DNA from: Phycisphaeraceae bacterium
Lineage (GTDB): Bacteria; Planctomycetota; Phycisphaerae; Phycisphaerales; Phycisphaeraceae
Direction: 5' to 3'
NCBI GenBank assembly: GCA_040222855.1
Contig: JAVKCD010000003.1
Coordinates: 62,001 to 126,000 of the forward strand
Length of the DNA: 64,000 nt
The translations under genes and the position numbers were made by a program. Shown one piece after another: positions 53,470 to 62,098 of the stretch. Below the pieces are notes generated by a model, which saw only the letters and a list, made by a program, of their open reading frames with translations, searched no databases and was not told the DNA's origin. Position 1 is the first letter of the stretch. The number at the start of each line of letters is the position of its first letter.

Positions 53470-54414
53470 TTATGCCCCGGTACGCCGGCCACGTGCCAGC
53501 ATGAGGGCGGGGCCCTGGGTCTCGGGTTCGGGCGGGAGGACCCGCCGGTTCACGCTGACGAAACCAGCGTTCTCAAGAATGCCGGCGAGGGCTTCGGGGT
53601 CGAAGCCCGGGTGTCGCTGGCCGACCTGCCTGCGGAAGGCGTCGTCATCGTGCTGCAGGAGGTCGACGATCACCAGACGCCCGCCTGGCTTGAGTAGGCG
53701 CCGTGCCTCGGCGATGACCTCTTCGATCTGTTCGACGTAGGTCAGCACGAGCACGAGCAAGGCTGCGTCGAGAACGCGGTCGCCGAGCGGGATCGCTTCG
53801 ACCGGTGCCTCGATCAGCTCGACGTTGCTCATGTCGGCGGTGGCATGACGGGCGGCCAAGAGCATCGAGGCGGAGTCATCGATGCCATAGACCTGCTTCA
53901 CCTGCGGGGCCAGTTCGGCGACGACGCGACCGGTGCCGCAACCGAGGTCGCCGACGACCCACTCATCGGGAAGCAGGCCCAGCAGCGCACGATGACCAAA
54001 GAGTCGGCCGTAGAGCTCGACCCGGAGGTTGTCCCACGCCGAGGCGGCGTCGTCGAAGAAGGCTCGTGAGGATCCACGTCGCTCGCGGAGGCGCGAGGCT
54101 AGGCGCAATCGGTCCTGCTTGAGCGTGGGCCAGGTCTCGGTGCGCCCGCAGGCAAGGCCCCAGAGGTCCTCAGCACCATTGTGGATGCGCTCGCTGTCGA
54201 GGCGGTAATAGTTGGTGGTCCCGTCCTTGCGACTGACGACCCAGCCCTCATCCGTGAGCACCTTGAGGTGGCGGCTCACGGTGGACTGGGGCATTTGGAG
54301 GACGGCACAGAGGTCCGAGACCGCCAGTTCCCCGGTCTCCACGGCACGCAGCAGCCTGAGCCGGGTGGGCTCGGCCAGCGTGGCGAAATCGCGGAGCAAG
54401 TGATCGACGGACAC
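53470..54414 (-). CDS. ArsR-family regulator fused to a SAM/SAH-binding methyltransferase domain (SahR-like)
   Basis: A 314-residue protein. Residues 1-95 are a winged helix of the ArsR group (LAEPTRLRLLRAVETGELAV, then CAVLQMPQSTVSRHLKVLTD and GWVVSRKDGTTNYYRL), without the cysteine metal site. Residues 110-300 are a class I methyltransferase fold with VGDLGCGTGRVVAELAP, YGIDDSASML, and LLKPGGRLVIVDLLQHDD. The start is GTG with AGGA at good spacing. It sits directly before ahcY and next to an inverted-repeat operator, so it probably senses SAH or SAM and represses the operon. This resembles the SahR regulators described in Proteobacteria; equivalence is an inference. Confidence 0.85.
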   Translation of the reverse strand: MSVDHLLRDFATLAEPTRLRLLRAVETGELAVSDLCAVLQMPQSTVSRHLKVLTDEGWVVSRKDGTTNYYRLDSERIHNGAEDLWGLACGRTETWPTLKQDRLRLASRLRERRGSSRAFFDDAASAWDNLRVELYGRLFGHRALLGLLPDEWVVGDLGCGTGRVVAELAPQVKQVYGIDDSASMLLAARHATADMSNVELIEAPVEAIPLGDRVLDAALLVLVLTYVEQIEEVIAEARRLLKPGGRLVIVDLLQHDDDAFRRQVGQRHPGFDPEALAGILENAGFVSVNRRVLPPEPETQGPALMLARGRRTGA

Positions 54415-54415
54415 T

Positions 54416-54438
54416 ATTCATCCTTTCATCCGGATGAA
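54416..54438. promoter_or_regulatory. Probable operator of the ArsR-ahcY operon
   Basis: A perfect 14 bp palindrome, TTCATCCGGATGAA (54425-54438), is preceded by another half-site ATTCATCC at 54416-54423. It lies between the -10 box and the GTG start of the regulator gene, covering the expected transcription start and ribosome-binding site. This is the position expected for autorepression by a dimeric winged-helix protein. Confidence 0.65.
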
Positions 54439-54440
54439 GT

Positions 54441-54469
54441 AATATATCGGTCGATGGGCCGTGCGGCTA
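54441..54469 (-). promoter_or_regulatory. Probable promoter of the ArsR-ahcY operon
   Basis: A minus-strand -10 box TATATT (54446-54441) lies just upstream of the palindromic operator. A weak -35 hexamer, TAGCCG, lies 17 nt further upstream. The -10 box is good; the -35 box matches only half of the consensus, as may occur in a regulated promoter. Confidence 0.45.
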
Positions 54470-54550
54470 CTGCCGAAGCGGAAATGAATCCCCTTTTCCC
54501 GATTTTGTCTGCTTTAATCTGACTCTTCCTCTTGTATCATTCTGATCGAC

Positions 54551-55339
54551 ATGAAGTTACGTCGATTCTCACCCATTCTGGTCCTGCTGCTCGTGGCGAG
54601 CCTGCCCGGCTGCTACAAGACGCGCGAGGTCAGCTCAACGTGGGATACCTACCGCGATCTGGCGTGGGCTGACCGCCGGAGCGATGGCCGGGGCGGCTCC
54701 AATCAGCAGACCTGGTCGATCCAAGCGGCGTCCTTCGCGGGTCCGGATCGTTTCGATCGGGCTCGCGTGGCGATGGCGTTGCTTCGCGATGAATACCGAC
54801 TGGACCCGGTCTGGATGGAGGACCTGATGGGTCGTGCGACGATCTTCGCCGGGCGTTTCGATTCGCGGACAAGCCGGAGCACCCGCCGAATGGTTGATCG
54901 TGTGACGGACGCGGAGATCGAGGGCGTCAAGGTCTTCGCCGAGGCGAGGGCCGTGCCGGTTGCGGGCGGGCGCATCCCGGTGACCGACCCGTACAACCTC
55001 GCCGGGTATCCCGGGCGGTACAGCCTGCAGATCGCCGCCTACGACCGCGCCTTCGGCGACAACTTCCGCCAGGCCGCCGAGGAGGCGGTGAAGACGCTGC
55101 GCCAGGACGATCACGAGGCGTACTACTTCCACGGCCCACACCTGTCGCTGGTGACCATCGGGATTTTTGAGGACATGGATTTCGCCAACACCCCCGAGGG
55201 CTTCCGCGGGTACGGGCCACGGATCCGGGAGATACAGAAAGTGTTTCCCTACAACTCACTCAACGGGCTGACGATCCAGGAACGGTTCCAAGGCCAGACG
55301 CTGGGCAATCAACCCAGCTCACTGATCCGTGTGCCGTGA
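54551..55339 (+). CDS. Lipoprotein with SPOR-like repeats, function unknown
   Basis: A 262-residue lipoprotein: signal peptide and lipobox SLPGC near residue 24. The mature part contains two related segments, WSIQAASFAGPDRFDRARVA and YSLQIAAYDR, the latter followed by FRQAAEEAVKTL, AYYFHG and LVTIGIFED. The order (aromatic-x-x-Gln strand, helix, second strand, Gly-x-Phe) resembles SPOR domains that bind denuded peptidoglycan. This is a pattern impression, not a secure match. It is divergent from the ArsR regulator across the operator region, and its 3' end overlaps the convergent GT87-like gene by 21 nt. Confidence 0.7.
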   Translation: MKLRRFSPILVLLLVASLPGCYKTREVSSTWDTYRDLAWADRRSDGRGGSNQQTWSIQAASFAGPDRFDRARVAMALLRDEYRLDPVWMEDLMGRATIFAGRFDSRTSRSTRRMVDRVTDAEIEGVKVFAEARAVPVAGGRIPVTDPYNLAGYPGRYSLQIAAYDRAFGDNFRQAAEEAVKTLRQDDHEAYYFHGPHLSLVTIGIFEDMDFANTPEGFRGYGPRIREIQKVFPYNSLNGLTIQERFQGQTLGNQPSSLIRVP

Positions 55340-56731
55340 GACGCTGTCGGATGATCGACCTGCCCGCCAGAGGTCCCAAACCAGCAGCACATAGACCGGT
55401 AGGTATTCGATCCACATGACTGCTGACGGCAGTCGGTAGCCGGGTTGTGTGTGCGCAGCGTAGGCCCAGAGAACTGTCAGGCTCAGCATCCACGCGGAGG
55501 CCGCTGGCCGGATCGCGCAGAACGGCAGCATCCATAACGCGTACCACGGGTGCGCCGTGCTGGTGGTCAGCAACCCGGCGAAGCCCAGCCACATCACAGC
55601 GCTCGCCGAGTCGATCTTGCGCCATGAGATGAGGAGCACCACGCCTAGAAGTGTCGCGCCGCCTAGGGTGTCGGCCTGCGCTTTGCTGTCAAGAAGCCAC
55701 ATGAGCACTGCGTGCAACGATCCGTTGAATGACCAGACCTCGACGAAGCGCTCGCCGGTCTCGAACAACCGATCGACCCCGCCCTGCATCATGACGAACG
55801 GCAGCCCGACGGCGCAGCCGACGACGACTGCCGACCCTGCCGAGAGCAGGATCGCCCGCCATCGCGGCCACAGCGTGGTGATGATGATCGGGACCAGCAG
55901 AACACCCAAGGGCTTGACCAGCACGGACAGCGCGAGGCACCCGCCCAGCCCGATGGCATCTGCAACGCGCCAGCTCGATCGCTGGCGCAGGCCGATCCAG
56001 AACGACACGACGAGCACCAGGAACATTACGCCAATCGGGTCCTGATGCCCCGAGCCGGCGACCTCGACCAGAGCCAGCGGGTGCCAGGCATAGAGGCAGG
56101 CCCACCACGCTGAGAGCCTGAGTCGGCTGAGCACCAGCAGCAGGCCGATGACAACGCCAAGGTCGAACAGGCCAAACACGAGACGATACCAACGATCGCG
56201 CAGCAGATCACCCGCCCTCCACGACTCGGGGAGTTGTTCGTAGACGACCGCAGCGCCGGCAAAGACCCACTGACTGGTGGGTAGGTAGATCGTCACCAGT
56301 TCGGGGTTGTTGATGAGCTTGACCACCTCCGGCAACGGCGCTTGCGCTGGGTCCAGCTCTGCGGGCGCAGTGGCGTAGGGATTCCCGCCTTCGGCGAGGG
56401 TCGCGCCATCGTGGATGTAGCGCCAGATGTCATCCGACAGCACAGGCGGGCCGCCGAGTGAGACCAGCACCCGAGCCAGAGCCGCTACGGCAACGATGAT
56501 CACGCTGGCTCGCTTGAAACACCCCGTTGCGGTTCGCTCGCTACGCAGGTCCCAGGCCAGCCAGGTCAGCATGAGCCAGCCGGTGGCTCCGCCGATCCAG
56601 AGCCAGACCAGCGAGATGATCCGCTCGTCGAGTGCCCGTGGCCAGCTCAGCGTCATCACGACCAGGCAGATCGACACCAGCAGCACACTCTTGCCCGCAG
56701 CAATCTTTGACCACGGCACGCGATCATTCAT
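55319..56731 (-). CDS. Polytopic glycosyltransferase (GT87/mannosyltransferase-like)
   Basis: A 470-residue protein with about ten to twelve membrane helices. The first large loop reads GGPPVLSDDIWRYIHDGATL and then AEGGNPYATAPAELD, the acidic Asp-Asp plus NPY pattern of polyprenol-phosphate-sugar dependent GT-C transferases (GT87 / DUF2029 group). Later AWHPLALVEVAGSGHQDPIG and TSTAHPWYALWMLPF are also typical. It likely transfers a sugar on the outer face of the inner membrane. It overlaps lipB by 8 nt on the same strand, probably just compact packing. Acceptor and sugar are unknown. Confidence 0.83.
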   Translation of the reverse strand: MNDRVPWSKIAAGKSVLLVSICLVVMTLSWPRALDERIISLVWLWIGGATGWLMLTWLAWDLRSERTATGCFKRASVIIVAVAALARVLVSLGGPPVLSDDIWRYIHDGATLAEGGNPYATAPAELDPAQAPLPEVVKLINNPELVTIYLPTSQWVFAGAAVVYEQLPESWRAGDLLRDRWYRLVFGLFDLGVVIGLLLVLSRLRLSAWWACLYAWHPLALVEVAGSGHQDPIGVMFLVLVVSFWIGLRQRSSWRVADAIGLGGCLALSVLVKPLGVLLVPIIITTLWPRWRAILLSAGSAVVVGCAVGLPFVMMQGGVDRLFETGERFVEVWSFNGSLHAVLMWLLDSKAQADTLGGATLLGVVLLISWRKIDSASAVMWLGFAGLLTTSTAHPWYALWMLPFCAIRPAASAWMLSLTVLWAYAAHTQPGYRLPSAVMWIEYLPVYVLLVWDLWRAGRSSDSVSRHTDQ

Positions 56732-57446
56732 CGGAACGACCGCCCTCCCGCAAGCGCGTCGTCATCATCTTCGCCAGCGTCTTGCCCACTTCATCCAACG
56801 TGGGAGCCCGCTCGCCAAGCAGGCTCTGCAGGCTCGCGACGCCGCGCTCGGCGAGCCCGCAGGGCACGATCAACTCGAAGTGGCTCAGGTCGGTCGCGAC
56901 GTTCAGCGCCAGACCGTGAAGCGTGACACCTCGCCTGATCCGCACGCCCATGGCGCAGATCTTTGTGGGCGTCTCGTTCTTCCGGCGTAGGCTGGCATCC
57001 CATCGAGTGGAGTCCACCCAGACGCCTGTGGCCCCCTCACGGCGGAAGCCGTTAACGCCATAGGCTTCGAGTGTTTCGATCACCACCGACTCCAGCAATC
57101 GCATGTACCGGCCGAGATTCAGCCCGTGATCGCGCAGGCGGATGATCGGGTACGCCACGAGCTGGCCCGGACCGTGATAGGTGACGTCCCCGCCACGGTC
57201 GGTGATGGCTAGATCGATACCGAGGCGTTGACGCTGCGCCTCACTGGCGAGGACGTGGGCGTGGTACGCGGGTCGATCGGGCAGCGTGATGACCGGCGGG
57301 TGCTCGACCAGCAGCAACTGCTCTGGCTCGCCAGCCTCGACTGTCTCGTGAACAGATCGTTGCTGATCGAGTGACTCGGCGTATCCAAGACGCCCGAGCC
57401 ATTGCACCACGAGGGAGGTTGGTTGGGTCTCTGCGGTCATCGCCAT
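56724..57446 (-). CDS. lipB: Octanoyltransferase LipB
   Basis: A 240-residue enzyme that moves octanoyl groups from acyl carrier protein to lipoyl domains, the first step of lipoate synthesis. Signature segments: LLVEHPPVITLPDR, DRGGDVTYHGPGQLVAYPII, TGVWVD, KICAMGVRIRRGVTLHGLAL followed by NVATDLSHFELIVPCGL with the active-site Cys. The catalytic Lys is in TKICAMG. The start could be either of two close ATGs; the first is given. It overlaps the GT87-like gene by 8 nt, and no lipA lies here. Confidence 0.95.
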   Translation of the reverse strand: MAMTAETQPTSLVVQWLGRLGYAESLDQQRSVHETVEAGEPEQLLLVEHPPVITLPDRPAYHAHVLASEAQRQRLGIDLAITDRGGDVTYHGPGQLVAYPIIRLRDHGLNLGRYMRLLESVVIETLEAYGVNGFRREGATGVWVDSTRWDASLRRKNETPTKICAMGVRIRRGVTLHGLALNVATDLSHFELIVPCGLAERGVASLQSLLGERAPTLDEVGKTLAKMMTTRLREGGRSDE

Positions 57447-57493
57447 AGCCTATGATGGGTCCACCTCAAGCACCCCTCAAGTGAAGCATTTTT

Positions 57494-58300
57494 TTGGCCA
57501 ACATCCACCCCACCGCCCTGGTCGATCCGAAAGCCACCCTCGCTGACGATGCCGAGATCGGCCCGTGGTGCCGGATCGAGGGCGATGTCCGGATCGGCTC
57601 GGGCACGCGGCTGATCTCGAACGTCCATCTCGAAGGCCCGCTGCGTGTCGGCGACAACAACACCATCTACCCCAACGTCTGCCTGGGCTTCGCGGCGCAG
57701 GATCGAAAGTACGACCCGACCACGCCGGGGGCAGGCGTGACCATCGGAGACCACAACATCCTCCGCGAGGGCGTGACCATCCACCGGGCGACAGGGGATC
57801 ACCCGACCGCCCTCGGCTCCGACAACTACCTGATGGTCAACAGTCACCTCGGCCACGATGTGATCGTCGGCGACCGGTGCAACCTCGCCAATGGCGTGCT
57901 GCTTGGGGGTCATGTGATCGTCCAGAATGACGTGACCATCGGCGGGGGCACCGCGGTGCACCAGAACTGCCGTCTCGGTCGCCGATCGATGGTCGCGGGT
58001 GTGATCGCCGTGATCCAGGATGTGCTGCCGTTCTGCGTGGTGTTCCACACCCGCGAGATCATCGGCCTGAACCTGATCGGTCTTCGCCGCGCTGGCATGC
58101 GTGATGAGATCCGACCACTCAAGCAGGCTCTGGCGTACGCCGGCAGCTCAGGCCTGAGCAACAAGGCCGCTTCCGAGCGCATCCGCGCCGAGTTGGCCGA
58201 TCACTCGACCTGCCTGGAGATGGCGGACTTCATCGAATCGACCCAGCGCGGCATCAGCCCGTTTAGCAAGTCGTCTCGAAGCGCAGCGGACTCGGACTGA
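57494..58300 (+). CDS. lpxA: UDP-N-acetylglucosamine acyltransferase (lipid A first step)
   Basis: A 268-residue left-handed beta-helix acyltransferase, with hexapeptide repeats from IHPTALVDPKATLADDAEIG onward, and NSHLGHDVIVGDRCNLANGV containing the catalytic His. Then come GGGTAVHQNCRLGRRSM, VFHTREIIGLNLIGLRRAGM and a C-terminal helical domain. The start is TTG: an in-frame TGA lies only 12 bases upstream, so TTG (or a rarer ATT at 57488) is forced. Its presence implies a lipid A-type outer membrane. It is isolated from the usual lpxD/fabZ/lpxB neighbours and abuts purB stop-to-stop with no gap. Confidence 0.94.
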   Translation: MANIHPTALVDPKATLADDAEIGPWCRIEGDVRIGSGTRLISNVHLEGPLRVGDNNTIYPNVCLGFAAQDRKYDPTTPGAGVTIGDHNILREGVTIHRATGDHPTALGSDNYLMVNSHLGHDVIVGDRCNLANGVLLGGHVIVQNDVTIGGGTAVHQNCRLGRRSMVAGVIAVIQDVLPFCVVFHTREIIGLNLIGLRRAGMRDEIRPLKQALAYAGSSGLSNKAASERIRAELADHSTCLEMADFIESTQRGISPFSKSSRSAADSD

Positions 58301-59761
58301 TTACACCTTCAGGTCGGCCTCGTATCCCAGACTCTCCGCGTAGCGCTGGCGGATCGGCGTCACCACCTCGGCGATGAAGTGCTCGACCTGCTCCGGGGCC
58401 CGGCCGATGAAGCGCTGGGTGTCCATCGCCAGCCCCAGATCGACCTGCTTGAAGAGATCATCACTCCGCAGCCGCTCGATGAGGTCGTTCGCAACGCCTT
58501 CTTCTTTAACGCGTCTCGCGGCCGCCATGCTGTGCTGGCGGATGGATTCGTGGGCGTCCTGCCGATCGACGCCGTGTCGCGCTGCGGCCATGAGAATCTC
58601 TTCGGTCGCCATGAACGGAAGCTCGGCCTCGAGGTTGGCTCGGATCACCTGCGGGTAGACGACCAGACCGGACGCGACGTTGTTAAGCAGGTCGAGGACG
58701 CCGTCGATGGCCAGGAAAGGCTCGGGCAGGGTGAGTCGCCGGGCCGAGGAGTCGTCAAGGGTCCGTTCCATCCACTGCTCTGCTGCGGTGACAAACGGCG
58801 TCTGAACCATGCCGATGACAAACCGGCTGAGCCCGCAGATGCGCTCGCTGCGCATCGGATTCCGCTTGTATGCCATCGCAGAGGAACCTATCTGGTCGGC
58901 CTCAAAGGGCTCCTCGATCTCCTTGCGTGACGCGAGCAGGCGCAGGTCGGTTGCGCACTTCTGCGCCGCCGCCGCGACGGCACCGAGGCTCGCACCGATC
59001 TGCCCATCGATCACCCGGGGGTACGTCTGGCCCGAGATCGGCAGCAGGCGATCGACAGGCCAGCCCAGCTTCTGTGTGACGAGTCGATCGAGCGCCTCGA
59101 CCCGTCGGTGCGCCTCGGCTTCATCGACACCCTCGACAGCTCGAAACAGCGCGAGGAACGACGCCTGAGTCCCGGTGGTTCCCTTGACGCCCCGGAAGGG
59201 CAGCCGATCAAGCCGATGCTCGATCTCTTCGAGCGTGATTGCCAGGTCCTGAGCCCACAGCGCCGCGCGCTTGCCTACGGTCGTCGGCTGGGCGGGCTGG
59301 AGGTGGGTGAAGCCCAGCGTCGCCAGGTCCTTGTGCTCCTGAGCGAACCGCGCAAGCTTGTCGATGGCGGACGCGAGCTTGTTGGCGACAATGCCCAGGG
59401 CTTCGCGGAGCAGCAGCAGTTCGGTGTTGCAGTTGATGAACTGCGAGGTCGCCCCGAGGTGGATGATGCCCCGGGCCTCGGGGGCCGCGTCACCGAAGGC
59501 GTGGACGTGGGCCATCACGTCGTGGCGGAGCTTCTTCTCGTAGGTCTCGGCAGCGGTCAGGTCGATCGACTCGACATTCTTCCTTAGCGCCTCGACCTGA
59601 TCCCGGCTGACCGGCAGGCCCAAATCGTGCTCGGCCTCAGCGAGAACCACCCACAAACGCCGCCAGGTCGTGAACTTCCGCCGGGGCGACCAGACCGCCT
59701 GCATCGCCGCAGAGGCATTGCGCGAGGCCAGCGGGGAGACATATCGATCCTCAAGATTCAT
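58301..59761 (-). CDS. purB: Adenylosuccinate lyase
   Basis: A 486-residue fumarase-superfamily enzyme acting twice in purine synthesis. Markers: NLEDRYVSPLASRNA, RHDVMAHVHAFGD (catalytic His), IHLGATSQFINCNTELLLLR, TLGFTHLQPAQPTTVGKRAA (His in THLQPAQ), and the signature loop QIGSSAMAYKRNPMRSERI. It is closer in length to the eukaryotic-type PurB than to the 430-residue B. subtilis form. The start MNLEDRY is chosen because further upstream the frame runs through the divergent sigma-factor region. Confidence 0.95.
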   Translation of the reverse strand: MNLEDRYVSPLASRNASAAMQAVWSPRRKFTTWRRLWVVLAEAEHDLGLPVSRDQVEALRKNVESIDLTAAETYEKKLRHDVMAHVHAFGDAAPEARGIIHLGATSQFINCNTELLLLREALGIVANKLASAIDKLARFAQEHKDLATLGFTHLQPAQPTTVGKRAALWAQDLAITLEEIEHRLDRLPFRGVKGTTGTQASFLALFRAVEGVDEAEAHRRVEALDRLVTQKLGWPVDRLLPISGQTYPRVIDGQIGASLGAVAAAAQKCATDLRLLASRKEIEEPFEADQIGSSAMAYKRNPMRSERICGLSRFVIGMVQTPFVTAAEQWMERTLDDSSARRLTLPEPFLAIDGVLDLLNNVASGLVVYPQVIRANLEAELPFMATEEILMAAARHGVDRQDAHESIRQHSMAAARRVKEEGVANDLIERLRSDDLFKQVDLGLAMDTQRFIGRAPEQVEHFIAEVVTPIRQRYAESLGYEADLKV

Positions 59762-59848
59762 AGACCTGCCCGTTTTCTTACAGTATTCAGTCTGACCGCA
59801 CGCCGCGGCGGGCCCATCGTAGCCGCTCGCCCCTCGCCTCCGCACCCT

Positions 59849-60451
59849 ATGACCCACCAAGACGACCAAGGTCATCTCAACGCGATCCGTAGCGGAGACC
59901 GAACCCGCCTGACCCCCCTGCTGCGCGCCCACCAACGTCGGCTCTATACGCTCTGCCTGCGGGTCCTTGGCCACCACGAGGACGCCGCCGACGCCGCTCA
60001 GGACGCCTTGATCCAGATCATCGAGAACATCGATCGCTTCGAGGGCCGTTCCCAACTCTCGACGTGGATGTCACGGATCGCCATCAACCGGGCCCTGACG
60101 CTGCTGCGCAAGCGAAAGAGCCGACCGACGCTCCAGCTCACCGGGCCGGGTGACAGCGATCGCCCCGATCTGGCGCTGGCCGATTCCCGGGAACCTGACC
60201 CGACCTTGCGCGTCGAACAAGAGGAGCAGACACGGCAGTTGGCCAACGCCCTCAACGCTCTGGAGGAGCGCTTCCGCGTGGTCCTCGTACTCCGGGACAT
60301 CGAAGGCATGAACTACGACGAGATCGCTACCACCACCGGACTCGCCATCGGCACCGTCAAGAGCCGGATCTTCCGGGCTCGACTGGCGCTGCGGCAAGCC
60401 CTGGATGACGCCGAGACTCGCTCGGACCAGCGGGAGGGTGCCCATGGCTGA
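59849..60451 (+). CDS. ECF-type RNA polymerase sigma factor
   Basis: A 200-residue sigma factor with region 2 (RRLYTLCLRVLGHHEDAADA, then AQDALIQIIENIDRFEGRSQ and LSTWMSRIAINRALTLLRKR) and region 4 (LNALEERFRVVLVLRDIEGM, then YDEIATTTGLAIGTVKSRIF and RARLALRQAL), and no region 1 or 3. The linker between them is Pro/Asp/Arg-rich. No clear Shine-Dalgarno precedes the ATG, so the start is provisional. The next gene overlaps by 8 nt and encodes a membrane protein with an anti-sigma-like N-terminus, the usual pairing. The regulon is unknown. Confidence 0.93.
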   Translation: MTHQDDQGHLNAIRSGDRTRLTPLLRAHQRRLYTLCLRVLGHHEDAADAAQDALIQIIENIDRFEGRSQLSTWMSRIAINRALTLLRKRKSRPTLQLTGPGDSDRPDLALADSREPDPTLRVEQEEQTRQLANALNALEERFRVVLVLRDIEGMNYDEIATTTGLAIGTVKSRIFRARLALRQALDDAETRSDQREGAHG

Positions 60452-61949
60452 TCGCACCGACCAACTCTCCGCCGAACACGAGCTGCTGCTGCTGTGGATC
60501 GAGGACGAACTCAATCCTGAACAAACGGCCGCTTTCGAGCAGGTCCTCGCCGAGCGCGATGACCTCGCCGAACTGGCCGCCCGCCTGCGCGCCGACCGTG
60601 CCGGGCTCAAGCAGCTGCCTGACCTCGACCCGCCTCACGATCTGGCCGACGTGGCCATCGAGCGCCTCGAACGCAATCTGCTCCTGGACGACACTCCTTC
60701 CCGACGCTCGCCGCGCACCCCAAGGCAGACCTGGGGCCGCCCGCTCGCCTACGCCGCCGCCGCCGGGATCGGCCTGGTCTGTGGCGGGGTTCTCTGGCAG
60801 TCGCTGACCACGGGCTCATCACTCATCGATTCGTTCAAACTCCCCATCGAGCAGCAGGTCGCCATCGCTCCCACTGCGACTAAATCAGCCATCGACAGCG
60901 ACGAGGCCTCAGATATGAGCGATGAGGCCCTGCCCTCATCCTCCAGCATGAAGCGTGTGGTCATCGCCGAAGCCGAAGCGACGCCCGCCGCAGACTCGCG
61001 CAACCTCACACCCGAAGAGCGACTCCAACGGCGTGCCGAACGACTGCGCAGCCCCGACGCCACCGCCAATCAGTCGATGCAGCTCGACAGCCAGCCCGCG
61101 TCCGCAGTCGCCACCAACCCGATCGACGAACTGCTGATCGAGAAGGCCGAGCAACTCGACTCCACAGACACCCCCAACGCACTCGCCGCTACGGGAGTCC
61201 CCGCCCGACAGTTAGCGGGCATGGGTGGAATCGTGCCGATGACACCGGCGAGCCGGGTGCCCCCGGAGACCTTGACACTCACCAACGAGCGTCCCGAGAG
61301 GATGGTCACGCTGATCGAGCAGTGGGCCGGGCGCAGAGCGTTGCCGGTCCAGCGCGTCAGCGTCATCAATCGACCAGAGATGGTCCAACCGCTCTTCACC
61401 CGCAGGGCGTTCATCCCGCCCGTGACGACCAGCTATCGCTCACCGACAGGCCCGGTCGATGCTGAGCAGGCCATCACGCTGACGATCACCGGCCCGCCAG
61501 AGGCGCTCAGCGCTCTACGTGATCGCCTGAGCCCTCGACCGGTTGAAGCCGACAGCAAACCATCGCCAGCGCCTGCCGCCTTTCAATCAGCCCACGATGC
61601 TCAGCCCGCCACCCTCACGGACCTCCTCCGCGCCCTGCAGTTGCCCGAACAACTCCGCAGCCTGATCCCTGTCGAGGAGGGCGTCGCTGTCCGCGACCTC
61701 GGCCAACCCCCATCACAGCTCACCATCATCATCCGCCCCGCTCAGCAGCAGCCCACCCCGGTCACACAACCCGATAGCAATCCGCAGGCCGAGAACAACT
61801 CAAACGGCGACGCCAACCCAGCGGGAGCCGGCACGCTCTCCATCCCGACCACCATCGACACCACGCCGGTGGAGCCACCACCACCCGCCGATGGCGAGCC
61901 AGGGGATGAAGCTCAGGAGCCCGAGTCCGAGCCCGGCCAGCAGCCCTGA
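60444..61949 (+). CDS. Membrane-anchored anti-sigma-like protein
   Basis: A 501-residue protein. The cytosolic N-terminus (LLLWIEDELNPEQTAAFEQV, then LAERDDLAELAARLRADRAG) resembles the helical zinc-finger anti-sigma domain but has no HxxxCxxC, so it would bind the sigma factor without zinc. One membrane helix follows (LAYAAAAGIGLVCGGVLW, near 115-133). The rest is a long, low-complexity periplasmic part with Ser/Asp/Pro-rich stretches, a mixed alpha/beta segment near 300-420, and an acidic Pro-rich tail. GGGAGG precedes the ATG, which lies 8 nt inside the sigma gene. The anti-sigma role is inferred from the overlap and layout. Confidence 0.7.
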   Translation: MADRTDQLSAEHELLLLWIEDELNPEQTAAFEQVLAERDDLAELAARLRADRAGLKQLPDLDPPHDLADVAIERLERNLLLDDTPSRRSPRTPRQTWGRPLAYAAAAGIGLVCGGVLWQSLTTGSSLIDSFKLPIEQQVAIAPTATKSAIDSDEASDMSDEALPSSSSMKRVVIAEAEATPAADSRNLTPEERLQRRAERLRSPDATANQSMQLDSQPASAVATNPIDELLIEKAEQLDSTDTPNALAATGVPARQLAGMGGIVPMTPASRVPPETLTLTNERPERMVTLIEQWAGRRALPVQRVSVINRPEMVQPLFTRRAFIPPVTTSYRSPTGPVDAEQAITLTITGPPEALSALRDRLSPRPVEADSKPSPAPAAFQSAHDAQPATLTDLLRALQLPEQLRSLIPVEEGVAVRDLGQPPSQLTIIIRPAQQQPTPVTQPDSNPQAENNSNGDANPAGAGTLSIPTTIDTTPVEPPPPADGEPGDEAQEPESEPGQQP

Positions 61950-62084
61950 GCCCACCGGCAGGGTCAGCCGATCATTGTCGGTGACGTTCTCCAGGTTAAG
62001 TAACACCAGCACCGCCAGCGTCGTCGCGACCGCGACACTCAGCAGCGTCAACCACCCAGCCCAGGTCGCAAACTTCGGGAACAT
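61800..62084 (-). CDS. Small two-helix membrane protein overlapping the anti-sigma-like gene
   Basis: A 94-residue product beginning MFPKFATWAGWLTLLSVAVA. It has two strongly hydrophobic helices (about 8-30 and 44-66) separated by NVTDNDRLTLPVG, then a basic tail. GAGG stands five bases before the ATG. Its last 150 nt lie antisense to the 3' end of the anti-sigma-like gene, in the Pro-rich tail region, which weakens the call, but the hydrophobic pattern and the good ribosome-binding site favour a real gene. No family was recognised. Confidence 0.5.
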   Translation of the reverse strand: MFPKFATWAGWLTLLSVAVATTLAVLVLLNLENVTDNDRLTLPVGSGLLAGLGLGLLSFIPWLAIGGWWWLHRRGVDGGRDGERAGSRWVGVAV

Positions 62085-62098
62085 CCGTGCCTCACTCC

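Noticed and set aside
53470-54414. Arsenic-resistance regulator and arsenite methyltransferase fusion
   Set aside because: The winged helix has no cysteine metal site and the methyltransferase part lacks the cysteines of ArsM; the neighbour is ahcY, not an arsenic gene.
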